DNA of 64,000 nt from DATFDN01 sp963762525 (lineage in GTDB: Bacteria; Pseudomonadota; Alphaproteobacteria; Acetobacterales; Acetobacteraceae). Positions 46,567-57,379 of the stretch are shown here, one piece after another; position 1 is the stretch's first letter; every line of letters begins with the position of its first letter. The stretch spans positions 496,001 through 560,000 of the forward strand of contig CAVXKT010000002.1 in the NCBI GenBank assembly GCA_963762525.1. The letters run 5' to 3'. A program made the position numbers and the translations under genes. The notes under the pieces are model-generated. The model did no database searches. It was not told the DNA's origin and saw only the letters and a program-made list of their open reading frames with translations.

Positions 46567-47667
46567 TCAACGCGCCTCCGGCATCCCGACCGGCCGCTTG
46601 CCGGGCGCGCAGGGGATCAGACGCTCGACCGGCATGTACCACACCTCCGAGGGATGATAGCGCTCGACCAGCCGCCAGTCGAAGCCGCAGAGCCGAGCAT
46701 GGGTGAACACGATCCGCCCGGCCTTTTGCAGCAACGGCAGCAGAAAATAGGTGTCGGTGAACGAATCGCCGATCACCATGATCGTCGGCCCGGGATGCGG
46801 CGCGGTATCCACGAAGGTTCGGAATTCGCCGCCTTCCAGCAGGAGTTGGTCGGACTTCGCGGGCAGATCGACGTCCTGCTCGGGCTCCGACACGACCGCC
46901 GCGACACCGAGCAGCCGGGCGAGGTCGCCGCCGCGCAAGGGTGACGCCGGCCGGATCAGCGAGAGCTTCACCGCCCAGTCCGGATGGCCGTCCGCTTCGG
47001 CCACCGCGTCGAAGGCCGAGAGAGCGCCGTAGGGCGTCCAGTGCGTATCGTGAAGATAATACGCCTTCGTCTGCCGTGCGGCCGCATCCAGCACCGGACG
47101 AAGATCGACGGCCTTGATGCCGCGCGCAGCCAGCAGAGCGAGAAAATGGTCGTACTCGGTCGGCCGGTGCCGCAAGCGCGCCCATCTCGGCAGACCGGCC
47201 TGCTCGATGGTGGAGGCGTTGGGCGGCGAGGCGACAATGAGCGTCGCCCCTTGCCGCGCCAGGATCGCCTGCATCTCGGCCAGCATATCGACGGTGTGCG
47301 CGATCCAGCCCCAGCGTCCCCGCCCCAGCGCCCCGGCGCTTTGCTGCAGCGTGTCGTCGGTGGTGTAATAGAAATGGCCGTCCAGGCCCACGAGCACCTG
47401 GTCGTTGCCGTTGCCGAGCTTCTCGCGCAGCAACCCGTTCGCCAGCACGAAATACTGGCGGAGCCCGAAATGGTCCTGCAACCACGCCTCGACGCGCGCG
47501 GGGAACTTGTCCCAGTCCCGCCCGCGCACGGGCAACCCGGGCCACACCGCCGCCGCGCGATCCTCGTCGGCCGTGTCCGGCCCCGTTCCCGCTAGCATCG
47601 TCGCCATCGGCAGCGCCAGCAGCAGCAGGATCGGCAGAAACAGAAAGCGGCGATGGCGACGCAGCAT
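46567..47667 (-). CDS. AlgJ/AlgX-type SGNH acetyltransferase-related protein
   Basis: 366 residues with one N-terminal membrane segment (FLFLPILLLLALPMATML) and a periplasmic SGNH-like domain. It has DTHWTPYGALSAFDAVA (Asp/His pair) and IMVIGDSFTDTYFLLPLL (Ser), as in AlgJ and AlgX, which put acetyl groups on alginate. It is 3 nt downstream of the AlgI-like acyltransferase, the standard two-part O-acetylation machine: AlgI passes acyl groups across the membrane, AlgJ transfers them. No alginate synthesis genes are here, so the acceptor is another exopolysaccharide or cell-wall glycan. Confidence 0.86.
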   Translation of the reverse strand: MLRRHRRFLFLPILLLLALPMATMLAGTGPDTADEDRAAAVWPGLPVRGRDWDKFPARVEAWLQDHFGLRQYFVLANGLLREKLGNGNDQVLVGLDGHFYYTTDDTLQQSAGALGRGRWGWIAHTVDMLAEMQAILARQGATLIVASPPNASTIEQAGLPRWARLRHRPTEYDHFLALLAARGIKAVDLRPVLDAAARQTKAYYLHDTHWTPYGALSAFDAVAEADGHPDWAVKLSLIRPASPLRGGDLARLLGVAAVVSEPEQDVDLPAKSDQLLLEGGEFRTFVDTAPHPGPTIMVIGDSFTDTYFLLPLLQKAGRIVFTHARLCGFDWRLVERYHPSEVWYMPVERLIPCAPGKRPVGMPEAR

Positions 47668-47670
47668 CGA

Positions 47671-49110
47671 TCAGAACCGGAAGTAGAGGAACGGGCTGTA
47701 GGCGCCGGCCGCCACCGCCACCATCGCGAGCAGGAGCAGCAGGACCAGGATTGCGGTGTCGGCGGCGGCGATCGCCACCGCGCGGCCCTTCAGCATCGCC
47801 CCGCCGCCGCGCGGCGAAAGCAGCGGCGCGGCGCTGGGCCAGCGGCGCACGAAGGCCAGCACGCAGCCGACGCCGAGCGCCGTCAGCGCCAGCGGGTTGA
47901 GAACCAGGTGCGTCTCGAAGCTCAGCCGCGTCAGTCCCTGCAACCCGAACAGGCTGCGGTACATGCCCAGGGCGGTGGCGAAGTCGGGTGCGCGGAACAG
48001 CACCCAGCCGAGCATCACCACGAGCATCGTATAAGCATTGGCGGCCGCCCGCGGCAGCCGCGCCACGGCGGCGCCGAGCCCGATGCGCTCGATCACCAGA
48101 AACAGGCCGTGCCACGCACCCCACAGCACGAAGGTCCAGCTCGCGCCGTGCCACAACCCGCAAAGCAGGAACACCATCACCAGGTTGCGGTAGGTTCGCG
48201 CCGCGCCGCCGCGATTGCCGCCCAGCGGAATATAGAGATAGTCGCGCAGCCAGCTCGACAGCGACATGTGCCAGCGACGCCAGAAGTCGGTGATGCTGCG
48301 CGCGGTGTAGGGCAGGCGGAAGTTGCGCGGCAGCGTGAAGCCCATGCAGATGCCGAGCCCGATCGCCATGTTCGAGTAGCCGGCGAAGTCGAAATAGATC
48401 TGCATCGTGTAGGCGAGCACGCCGGTCCAACCCTCGATCAGGCTCGGATGCGCATACGGACTGAAGACGGTGTCGGCCAGCCGCGCCACCTGGTCGGCGA
48501 GCAGCACCTTCTGCGCCAGGCCGAGGACGAAGATGCGCATCCCCGCCGAGGCGCGGGCCAGCGTGTGGCGGCGAAACCGCAGTTGCCGCGCCACCGTCCT
48601 GTAGCGAACGATCGGCCCGGCCACGAGCTGCGGAAACAGCGCGATGTAGAGCGCCACCTCCACCGCATCGCGATTGGCGCGGAAGCGCCGCCGATAGACG
48701 TCGATGACGTAGGAGATGCAGTGGAAGGTGAAGAAGGAGATGCCGAGCGGCAGCGCGATCTTGGGCAGCGGAAACTGCCTCCCCAGCGGCTCCAGCGCCC
48801 AATTGGCGCTGCCGACCAGGAAGGTCGCGTATTTGAACACCGCGAGCACGAGGAGATCGATCGCCACCGTCGCCGTCACCGCCAGCCGCCGGCGCGCCCC
48901 CTCGGCCCGGTCGATGATGATGGCGGCGGCGAAGTTGATCGCGATCGCGCCGAGCAGCCCGAACACGAACCACGGCTCGCCCCAGGCGTAGAACACCAGC
49001 GAGAACATCAAGGTGAGAAGGTTCTTCGCCCGGATCGACGGCGTGATGAAGTAGCAGGCCACGAACACGGGAAGGAAGAAGAACAGGAACGAAACCGACG
49101 AGAAGACCAT
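47671..49110 (-). CDS. MBOAT-family O-acyltransferase (AlgI-like)
   Basis: 479 residues with about 11 membrane segments. The MBOAT signature FWRRWHMSLSSWLRDYLYIPLGGNRGG and the active-site His in CGLWHGASWTFVLWGAWHG are intact. The start MVFSSVSFLFFFLPVFVACYF is the normal AlgI N-terminus. It supplies acyl groups to the AlgJ-like partner immediately downstream. Gene is unbroken. Confidence 0.92.
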   Translation of the reverse strand: MVFSSVSFLFFFLPVFVACYFITPSIRAKNLLTLMFSLVFYAWGEPWFVFGLLGAIAINFAAAIIIDRAEGARRRLAVTATVAIDLLVLAVFKYATFLVGSANWALEPLGRQFPLPKIALPLGISFFTFHCISYVIDVYRRRFRANRDAVEVALYIALFPQLVAGPIVRYRTVARQLRFRRHTLARASAGMRIFVLGLAQKVLLADQVARLADTVFSPYAHPSLIEGWTGVLAYTMQIYFDFAGYSNMAIGLGICMGFTLPRNFRLPYTARSITDFWRRWHMSLSSWLRDYLYIPLGGNRGGAARTYRNLVMVFLLCGLWHGASWTFVLWGAWHGLFLVIERIGLGAAVARLPRAAANAYTMLVVMLGWVLFRAPDFATALGMYRSLFGLQGLTRLSFETHLVLNPLALTALGVGCVLAFVRRWPSAAPLLSPRGGGAMLKGRAVAIAAADTAILVLLLLLAMVAVAAGAYSPFLYFRF

Positions 49111-49160
49111 GCCTGTTCCCGGATTGGCGAGCGGCGGCCGCTTCTAGCAAGCGACTCGCG

Positions 49161-49497
49161 TTACCACCAGACGCGTCGCGCCGCCTGTTGCACGCGCGGA
49201 TCGAGCAGCGACCGCCAGTAATCCGCCGCGCAGCCGATCTCCGCCGGCAGCGCCGGGTAGTTACGCTTGGCCTCTGAGGCGGCGATGCGGCCCCGCGACA
49301 GCGGCGCGAGCCAGGTCCGCACGACCGCGAGCTCCAATGCGCGGAGCGGGATCGGGTGCGTCGCCGGCGGGGGCCGCCATCGAGAGGAAACGCTGCTCGA
49401 GCGCCCGGCAGGCGCTGGGCGCTTGCTCGTTCCAGAGCGGATAGAGATAGCCCACGCCGGCGGCGAGGACGCCTGCGGAGAGAAGCTTGCCGATCAT
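49161..49497 (-). CDS. Small membrane-anchored protein of unknown function, frameshifted
   Basis: About 111 residues. It starts MIGKLLSAGVLAAGVGYLYP, a single hydrophobic anchor or signal, then LWNEQAPSACRALEQRFLSM. One extra C in the five-C run near 49373 shifts the frame; removing it gives ATHPIPLRALELAVVRTWLAPLSRGRIAASEAK and the end DYWRSLLDPRVQQAARRVWW with TAA at 49161-49163. Its ATG overlaps the reconstructed DedA stop (ATGA). I recognise no family; the two Cys could form a disulfide. Confidence 0.6.
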
Positions 49498-50175
49498 CGC
49501 CGATCCTCCGTTCGTTCGGAGCCGCCTCGCCGCCGATGCGGGAAGTGCATCGGGTCCGCCCGGATCGGCCCCGGAAACGCGCGCTCGGCCTCATCGGCCA
49601 ATTGCTCCTCATGGCGGCGCAGGAACACGAAGCCCGGTCACGATCAGGATCAGCGCGATGACACCGAGAACGATCCCGACCGGCCCCGCCAGTCGATGGA
49701 TTTGCTTGCCGAGCGCGTAGGCGCCGATCCCATAGAGCCCCGACCAGACAATGCCGCCGGCGGCGTTGAAGATCAGGAAGCGCGGCCAGCTCATCCGATT
49801 GGTGCCGGCGAGGAAGGCCGCCAACGCCCGCAGCACTGCCACGAAACGGCCGAAGAACACCACCTCGCCGCCGTAGCGGCGGAACAGATATTGTCCGAGC
49901 TTGATGCGTCGCTCGGTGATGCCGATGTATCGGCCATATCGCAGCAGCAGCCGGAAGCCGAACTCGCGCCCGATCCAGAAGCCGATATTGTCGCCGATGA
50001 TGGCGCCGGCGGCGGCGGCGGCGATGACGAACGCGATGTTCAGCTTGTGCGTGCCGCCGGCGTAGGCGGCGGCGGCGATCAGCGTCGTCTCCCCGGGGAA
50101 CGGGATGCCGATGCTTTCGATGCCCACCGCCAGGAACACCGCGCCGTAGCCGGCGTGTTCGATCAATCCGGGCAT
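49494..50175 (-). CDS. DedA-family (SNARE-associated/VTT) membrane protein, frameshifted near the end
   Basis: The core has the DedA pattern ESIGIPFPGETTLIAAAAYAG, IIGDNIGFWIGREFGFRLLLRYG, YFRRYGGEVVFFGRFVAVLRALAAFLAGTNRM-type region and several membrane segments. These proteins are linked to undecaprenyl-phosphate or lipid recycling. As written it stops at 49609. Removing one G from the GGG there gives a continuation VTGFVFLRRHEEQLADEAER to a TGA at 49494-49496 that overlaps the ATG of the next gene, which strongly supports the longer form of ~226 residues. Confidence 0.85.
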
Positions 50176-50191
50176 AAAACGGGTATGTCGC

Positions 50192-52130
<1,939 letters not shown>

Positions 52131-52197
52131 CCTGCTGTCCTCCTGCCTCGCGCTGGCTATAACGCGGCGACCGGCCGGACGGAAGCAACCCGGCCTC

Positions 52198-52620
52198 TCA
52201 TTCCTTCCAGCCGCCCATCCGGCAGATGTGGCGCCAATGCGCCTCCGAGACCGGGACAACGGAGAGGCGCGACTGGCGGACCAACGCCAGCTCGCTCAGC
52301 GCCGCGTCGGCCTTGATGGCGGCGAGCGTCACCGGGCGCGGCATCGGGCCGATGGCGCGCATGTCGACGCAGACCCAGCCGCCACTCGCGGCGCTCGGGT
52401 CCGGGTAGGCGGTGCGCACCACCTCCACCACGCCGACGATCTCCTTGCCGGTTTGCGAATGATAGAAGAACGCCCGGTCCCCGACCCGCATCGCCTTCAG
52501 GTTGTTCTTCGCGGAGTGATTGCGCACCCCGGTCCAGGGCTCGACGCCGTGCGCCACCTGCTGATCCCACGAGAAGGCGTCGGGCTCGGTCTTCACCAGC
52601 CAGTGCCGGAATTCGCTCAT
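52198..52620 (-). CDS. EVE-domain protein
   Basis: A 140-residue EVE protein of the THYN1-like type: MSEFRHWLVKTEPDAFSWDQ, then WTGVRNHSAKNNLKAMRVGDRAFFYHSQTGKEIVGVVEVV and the end PVSEAHWRHICRMGG. The PUA-like pocket binds modified bases in DNA or RNA. The ATG overlaps the stop of the DUF72 gene by one base (TGATG), so the two are co-translated. Its natural target is unknown. An RNA-related role is a guess from the fold. Confidence 0.9.
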   Translation of the reverse strand: MSEFRHWLVKTEPDAFSWDQQVAHGVEPWTGVRNHSAKNNLKAMRVGDRAFFYHSQTGKEIVGVVEVVRTAYPDPSAASGGWVCVDMRAIGPMPRPVTLAAIKADAALSELALVRQSRLSVVPVSEAHWRHICRMGGWKE

Positions 52621-53537
52621 CACCCGCTCCCCGAGGACTGGTGTGCCGCAGCGGCGGAGCCCGTCAATATCGCCAGCGCCGCCGCGTCGGCAGGCGCGCG
52701 TACCTTGGCGTCGTTGTCGAAGAACACGAACACGTCCCGCCCCTCCGCGCTCGGAGAGCGACCGCTGACACGCTCGCCATCTTCCGGCTCGGCGCCGCGC
52801 GCCCAGGCGGTGACGCGCGCGGCCCACGCGTCGAGCGCCGGCGGATCGTAGCCGGAAGCGTAAAGCTGCTCCGATCCGTGCAGCCGGCAATAGACGAAGT
52901 CGGCGGTCACATCCATCAGCCGCGGCCATTCGACGGTATCGGCGCAGACCAGCGCCACGCGGTTCGCGCGCAGCATGTCGATGAACAGCGGATCGCGGAA
53001 GGTCTCGTGGCGGATTTCGACGGCATGGCGCAGCGGGCGCTTGGCGTCGGTTTCGAGCCAGGCGCGGCCCTGCATCCGCGCGTCGTGCCGGCGGGCGAGC
53101 ACCACGGCCTGCTCGGTGTCGTGCGGCAGCAACGCGAGGAACGCTCCCATGCGCTCGGCATCGAAGATGAAGCGGGCGGGGAATTGCCAGAGGATCGGGC
53201 CAAGCTTCGGACCGAGGCGGAGCAACCCGGAGGCGAGGAAATTCGCGAGCGGCGTCTCGGCATCGCGCAACCGCAGAATATGGGTGATGTAGCGTGGGGC
53301 CTTCACCGAAAAGACGAAATCTTCCGGGGTGCGCGCGGCCCAGTCGGCGAACGCCGGCGGGCGTTGCAGGCCGTAGAAGGTGCCGTTGATCTCGATGGCG
53401 CGGAAGCGGCTGGAGGCGTATTCGAGCTCCTTCGACTGCGGCCAGCGCGGCGGGTAGAACACGCCCCGCCACGGCGGGTAGGTCCAGCCGGAGATGCCGA
53501 TGCGGATCGCGCCCGCCGCTTTCGATCTGTCCGCCAT
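52620..53537 (-). CDS. DUF72 (YecE-type) protein
   Basis: 305 residues beginning MADRSKAAGAIRIGISGWTYPPWRGVFYP with EYASSRFRAIEINGTFYGLQ, GPILWQFPARF and the end FVYCRLHGSEQLYASGYDP plus DVFVFFDNDAKVRAPADA. This is the TIM-barrel-like DUF72 family of unknown activity. ATG at 53535-53537 is used as the family starts near IRIGISGW. It is upstream of the EVE gene and overlaps it by one base, and starts 17 nt from the divergent pobA. Confidence 0.9.
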   Translation of the reverse strand: MADRSKAAGAIRIGISGWTYPPWRGVFYPPRWPQSKELEYASSRFRAIEINGTFYGLQRPPAFADWAARTPEDFVFSVKAPRYITHILRLRDAETPLANFLASGLLRLGPKLGPILWQFPARFIFDAERMGAFLALLPHDTEQAVVLARRHDARMQGRAWLETDAKRPLRHAVEIRHETFRDPLFIDMLRANRVALVCADTVEWPRLMDVTADFVYCRLHGSEQLYASGYDPPALDAWAARVTAWARGAEPEDGERVSGRSPSAEGRDVFVFFDNDAKVRAPADAAALAILTGSAAAAHQSSGSG

Positions 53538-53554
53538 CCCCCTAGTATGGCCCG

Positions 53555-54819
53555 ATGCGCACCCGGGTTGGAATCGTCGGCGCCGGGCCGGCGGGGCTGT
53601 TGCTCTCGCATCTGCTGCACCTGGCGGGCGTCGAGTCCGTCGTGCTGGAGGCGCGAGCGCGCGATTACGTCGAGCATCGCATCCGCGCCGGGGTGCTCGA
53701 AGCGACGACCGAGCAAATGCTGATCGACGCCGGCGGGGGCAGCGGTTGCAACGCGAGGGCATCGCGCACGCGGGCGTGCGGCTCCGCTTCGGCGGCCACG
53801 AGCACCGCATCGACTTCACCCGGCTGACCGGGCGGCACGTCACCGTCTATAGCCAGCACAAGGTGGTGCAGGACCTCATCGCCGCGCGGCTGGCGGCGGG
53901 CGGGACGATCCTGTTCGGGGCCGAGGCGACGGCACTCGATCTTGCCGGCCCGCGCATCTTCTTCCGCCACGCCGGACGCGCGAGCGAACTTGCGTGCGAC
54001 TTCATCGCCGGCTGCGACGGGTTTCACGGCATCTGCCGTGCCGCGATTCCCGACCGCGGCTGACGGTGTTCGAACGCGAATACCCGTTCGGCTGGCTCGG
54101 CATTCTGGCCGAGGCGCCGCCGGTCTGCGAGGAGCTGATCTACGCGAGCCACGAGCGCGGCTTCGCATTGCTGTCGATGCGCTCGCCGGAGATCACCCGG
54201 CTCTATTTGCAATGCGCACCGGACGAGGATCTCTCGGCCTGGCCGGATGCGCGCATCTGGGAGGAGTTGGACGCGCGCGCCGGTCTGGCGCTCAATCGCG
54301 GCCGGATCATTCAGCGCGGCGTTACGCCGATGCGGAGTTTCGTGATCGAGCCAATGCAGGCGGGGCGGCTGTTTCTGCTGGGCGACGCCGCGCACATCGT
54401 GCCGCCCACGGGTGCCAAGGGCCTCAATCTCGCCGCCGCCGACGTGGCGGTGCTGGCGCCCGCCATGTCGGCTTACTTCCGTGAGGGTCGGACCGATCTT
54501 CTGGACGCCTATTCGCGGACGTGCCTCGCCCGGGTCTGGAAGGTGCAGCGTTTCTCCTGGTGGATGACCTCGATGCTGCACCGCTTCGAAATCGCACTCG
54601 CCCTTCGAGCGCCGCGTGCAGGCGGCGGAGCTGGACTATCTCGCGGGATCGGAGGCGGCGTCACGGTCGCTGGCGGAGAACTATGTCGGGCTGCCCCTGG
54701 GTTTGGCATCGTGCCCCACCTCACCCCGGCCCTCTCCGCCCCACGGGGCGGAGAGGGAGTTGACTACGACACCACCCGCCGGATCACCTCGATCGCCTCG
54801 GCAATCCCGGCGGCGTTGA
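53555..54819 (+). CDS. pobA: 4-hydroxybenzoate 3-monooxygenase, three frameshifts
   Basis: FAD enzyme that turns 4-hydroxybenzoate into protocatechuate. It has VGIVGAGPAGLLLSHLL, VEHRIRAGVLE, FREGIAHAG-type substrate loop, LTGRHVTVYSQHKVVQDLI, LFLLGDAAHIVPPTGAKGLNLAAADV and WMTSMLHRF. Breaks near 53735, 54055 and 54605 disturb it. After the last, the frame gives FERRVQAAELDYLAGSEA and ENYVGLPLG, where the family normally ends. The frame then runs ~100 nt further through a hairpin repeat into the 3' end of the threonine aldolase, so the true stop is probably near 54710. No protocatechuate genes are nearby. Confidence 0.85.
54730..54757. repeat. GC-rich hairpin repeat, CCCTCTCCGCCCC family
   Basis: CCCTCTCCGCCCC at 54730-54742 and GGGGCGGAGAGGG at 54745-54757, a perfect stem with a two-base centre, preceded by CCTCACCCCGG. 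It sits between convergent pobA and the threonine aldolase, as another copy does between the convergent genes at 28151. Confidence 0.8.
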
Positions 54820-55844
54820 CGTCGAGATGCGTGCAGGCGCGGGCGCGGGTGCGGCCCATCACCGAGATCATGACGCCCTGCCGCCGAGCGCGCGCCTCCA
54901 GCGCTTCCGCGCTCAGGCCGGTTTCGGCGATGTCGAAGAACACCAGGTTGGTTTCGGGTTCCTCGACCGCTAATGCCCGGGATTTTCGCGAGACCGCGTG
55001 CCAGCGCGCGGGCGTTGGCGTGATCCTCCGCCAACCGCTCGATGTTGTGGTCGAGTGCGTAGAGGCAGGCGGCGGCGCAGATGCCCGCCTGGCGTAGCGC
55101 CCCGCCCAGGCGCTGCTTCCAGCGCCAGGCAGCCTCGATGAAATCGGCCGAACCGCAGAGCACGGCGCCGAGCGGGGCGCCGAGCCCTTTGGTGAAGTCG
55201 AGCCAGACCGAGTCGCAGCCCGCCGCCATCGCCTTCGCCGGCACGCCGGACGCGATGGCCGCGTTCATCAGCCGCGCGCCGTCCATATGCGTCGCCATGG
55301 CTTCGGCGTGCGCGAGATCGAGCACCGCGTTCAGCTGATCGATCGGCCACACCGAGCCGCCACCCCAGTTGGCGGTCTGCTCCACCGCGACCAGCGTCTG
55401 CGGCGGCGAATTGCGCCGGTGATCGCGCAGGGCTGCGCGCAGTGCATCGGCGTCGAACTGGCCGCGCGCGCCCTTCAAGCCGAGCACCGCGGCGCCGGCC
55501 AGTGCCCCCGGGCCGCCGCCCTCGGCCATGATGATATGCGCGCTCTCGTGGGCGATGATCTCGTCGCCCGGCCGGCAATGGGTGAGCAAGCTGATCTGAT
55601 TGCACATGGTGCCGGACGGCAGGAACATCGCCGCCGGTTTGCCGAGCAGCGCCGCCATGCGCTCGCACAGGGCCTCGACGGTTGGATCGTCGCCGTGCTG
55701 CTCGTCGCCGGTCTCGGCCGCCATCATCGCCGCCTTCATGGCCGCCGAGGGCCGCGTCTGCGTATCCGAATAGAGGTTCACGCGCACCGGCGGCAGTGTG
55801 CGGTCGGGGCGGTCCGGCGCGTTGGCCATTCGGGTCTCCCTCAC
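54764..55844 (-). CDS. ltaE: Low-specificity L-threonine aldolase, frameshifted
   Basis: A PLP enzyme that splits threonine or allo-threonine to glycine and acetaldehyde. It has NLYSDTQTRPSAAMKAAM, GDDPTVEALCERMAALLGK, EQTANWGGGSVW, THMDGARLMNAA and the PLP Lys in VWLDFTKGLGAPLGAV. An extra A near 54972 shifts the end; without it the C-terminus reads VEEPETNLVFFDIAETGL and ends VIRRVVS at TAG 54764-54766. The start may be GTG 55842-55844, which overlaps the upstream stop (GTGA), or ATG 55829. Confidence 0.87.
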
Positions 55845-56326
55845 GCTCCTTCACGCTCCGGGACCGGCGCCGGCGCCGGCGCGGGCGCGGTGACGGGGGG
55901 ACCGTAAACCTGTTGAGCACGACGCCGAAAGGCGTTGACCATCCGCCGTACCGCCTCGTTGAACACGACACCGATTGCCGCCTGCAAAATGCGGCTGCGG
56001 AATTCAAAATCGACGAAGAAGGCAACTTCGGTCCCGCCCGCGTGCGGGATGAAGTCCCATTGGTTGTTCAGATATCTGAACGGTCCGCGCTCGTAGCGCA
56101 CCACCACGCGCTCCGGTCGCGAGAGGCTGACGCGGCTGGTGAAGCTTTCGCGAAACGGACCGAAACCGATCGTGAGGTCGGCGACGATCTCGGTCCCGGT
56201 GTGGCTGCGCACGCGGGCGGCAACGCACCAGGGCAGGAACTCGGGGTAGCGGCCGACATCGGCGACCAGATCGAAGAGCTGGTCGGGGCGATAGGGAACG
56301 AGCTGACGCTCGGCATGGGTCGGCAT
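55841..56326 (-). CDS. COQ10/RatA-type START-domain protein
   Basis: 161 residues: MPTHAERQLVPYRPDQLFDLVADVGRYPEFLPWCVAARV is the conserved start, followed by FGPFRESFTSRVSL and FIPHAGGTEVAFFVDFEFRSRILQAAIG. The fold binds a lipid; the mitochondrial relative COQ10 binds ubiquinone and helps respiration, while the E. coli name RatA comes from a ribosome role. It lies 5 nt after lipA and overlaps ltaE by 4 nt. This order next to lipA is common in alphaproteobacteria. Confidence 0.88.
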   Translation of the reverse strand: MPTHAERQLVPYRPDQLFDLVADVGRYPEFLPWCVAARVRSHTGTEIVADLTIGFGPFRESFTSRVSLSRPERVVVRYERGPFRYLNNQWDFIPHAGGTEVAFFVDFEFRSRILQAAIGVVFNEAVRRMVNAFRRRAQQVYGPPVTAPAPAPAPVPEREGA

Positions 56327-56331
56327 CGCGC

Positions 56332-57282
56332 TCAGCCCGCCGGGACGAGGCGTGCCGCGCGGGCCTCGCGGAGCGCGGCGAAATCGGCGTCCGCATGATA
56401 GGAACTGCGCGTCAGCGGGCTGGCGGCGACCAGCAGAAAGCCTTTGGCGCGCGCCATGGCCGAATACTCCGCGAATTCGTCGGGCGGCACGAAGCGCGCC
56501 ACGGCGGCGTGCTTGATGGTCGGCTGCAAATACTGGCCGATGGTGAGGAAATCCACGTCGGCGATGCGCAGATCGTCCATGACCTGCCCGATCTCCGCCC
56601 GCGCCTCGCCCAGACCGACCATCAGGCCGGACTTGGTGAAGATCGTCGGATCGAGCGCCTTCACCCGGTCGAGCAGGCGGAGCGACTGGTAATAGCGCGC
56701 ACCGGGGCGGATCGACGGGTAGAGCCGCGGCACGGTCTCCAGATTGTGGTTGAACACGTCCGGCCGCGCCGCCGCCACCACCTCGACGCCGCCCGGCTTG
56801 CGCAGGAAGTCCGGCGTCAGAACCTCGATCGTCGTCTCCCGCGCTGTTTCGCGGATGGCAGCGATCACGCGCGCGAAGTGCCGGGCGCCGCCGTCAGGCA
56901 GATCGTCGCGATCGACCGAGGTGACGACCACGTGGCGCAGACCGAGCTTCGAAACGGCATCGGCGACCCGCGCCGGCTCGTCGGCATCGAGCGCGCCCGG
57001 CTGGCCGGTGGCGACATTGCAGAACGCACAGGCGCGGGTGCAGATGTCGCCCATAATCATCATGGTGGCGTGGCGCCGGCTCCAGCACTCGCCGATGTTC
57101 GGGCAGGCGGCCTCCTCGCAGACCGTGACCAGCCGGTTCTCGCGCATCAGCCGGCGCGTCTCGTGATAGACCGGGTGGGTCGGCGCCTTTACCCGGATCC
57201 AGTCGGGCTTGCGCTGCACCGGATTGTCCGGCCGGTGCGCCTTCTCGGGGTGTCGGTGATCGATCAGGACGCGGGTGGGCAT
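56332..57282 (-). CDS. lipA: Lipoyl synthase
   Basis: A 316-residue radical SAM enzyme that inserts two sulfurs into octanoyl groups on lipoyl domains. The auxiliary cluster is CEEAACPNIGECW, the radical SAM cluster is CTRACAFCNV, and the C-terminal Arg-Ser-Ser-Tyr (TRSSYHAD) that binds the auxiliary cluster is present. ATG at 57280-57282 is used since PTRVLIDHRHPEKAHRPDNP is the normal N-terminus; a longer in-frame start exists but lacks similarity. Confidence 0.95.
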   Translation of the reverse strand: MPTRVLIDHRHPEKAHRPDNPVQRKPDWIRVKAPTHPVYHETRRLMRENRLVTVCEEAACPNIGECWSRRHATMMIMGDICTRACAFCNVATGQPGALDADEPARVADAVSKLGLRHVVVTSVDRDDLPDGGARHFARVIAAIRETARETTIEVLTPDFLRKPGGVEVVAAARPDVFNHNLETVPRLYPSIRPGARYYQSLRLLDRVKALDPTIFTKSGLMVGLGEARAEIGQVMDDLRIADVDFLTIGQYLQPTIKHAAVARFVPPDEFAEYSAMARAKGFLLVAASPLTRSSYHADADFAALREARAARLVPAG

Positions 57283-57379
57283 GCCGGTTGACAAGTGGCG
57301 GGGCTTGCGCGGGGCGTCAAGCGCGCGGTTGACGCCGGATGGGGCCGGTTGCAGCCTGAAGGCGCAGCCGGGGGAGCGC

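Noticed and set aside
47653..49221. 522-residue plus-strand frame opposite the MBOAT gene
   Set aside because: Its product is almost only Arg, Gln, His and Glu, typical of the reverse of a hydrophobic membrane protein.
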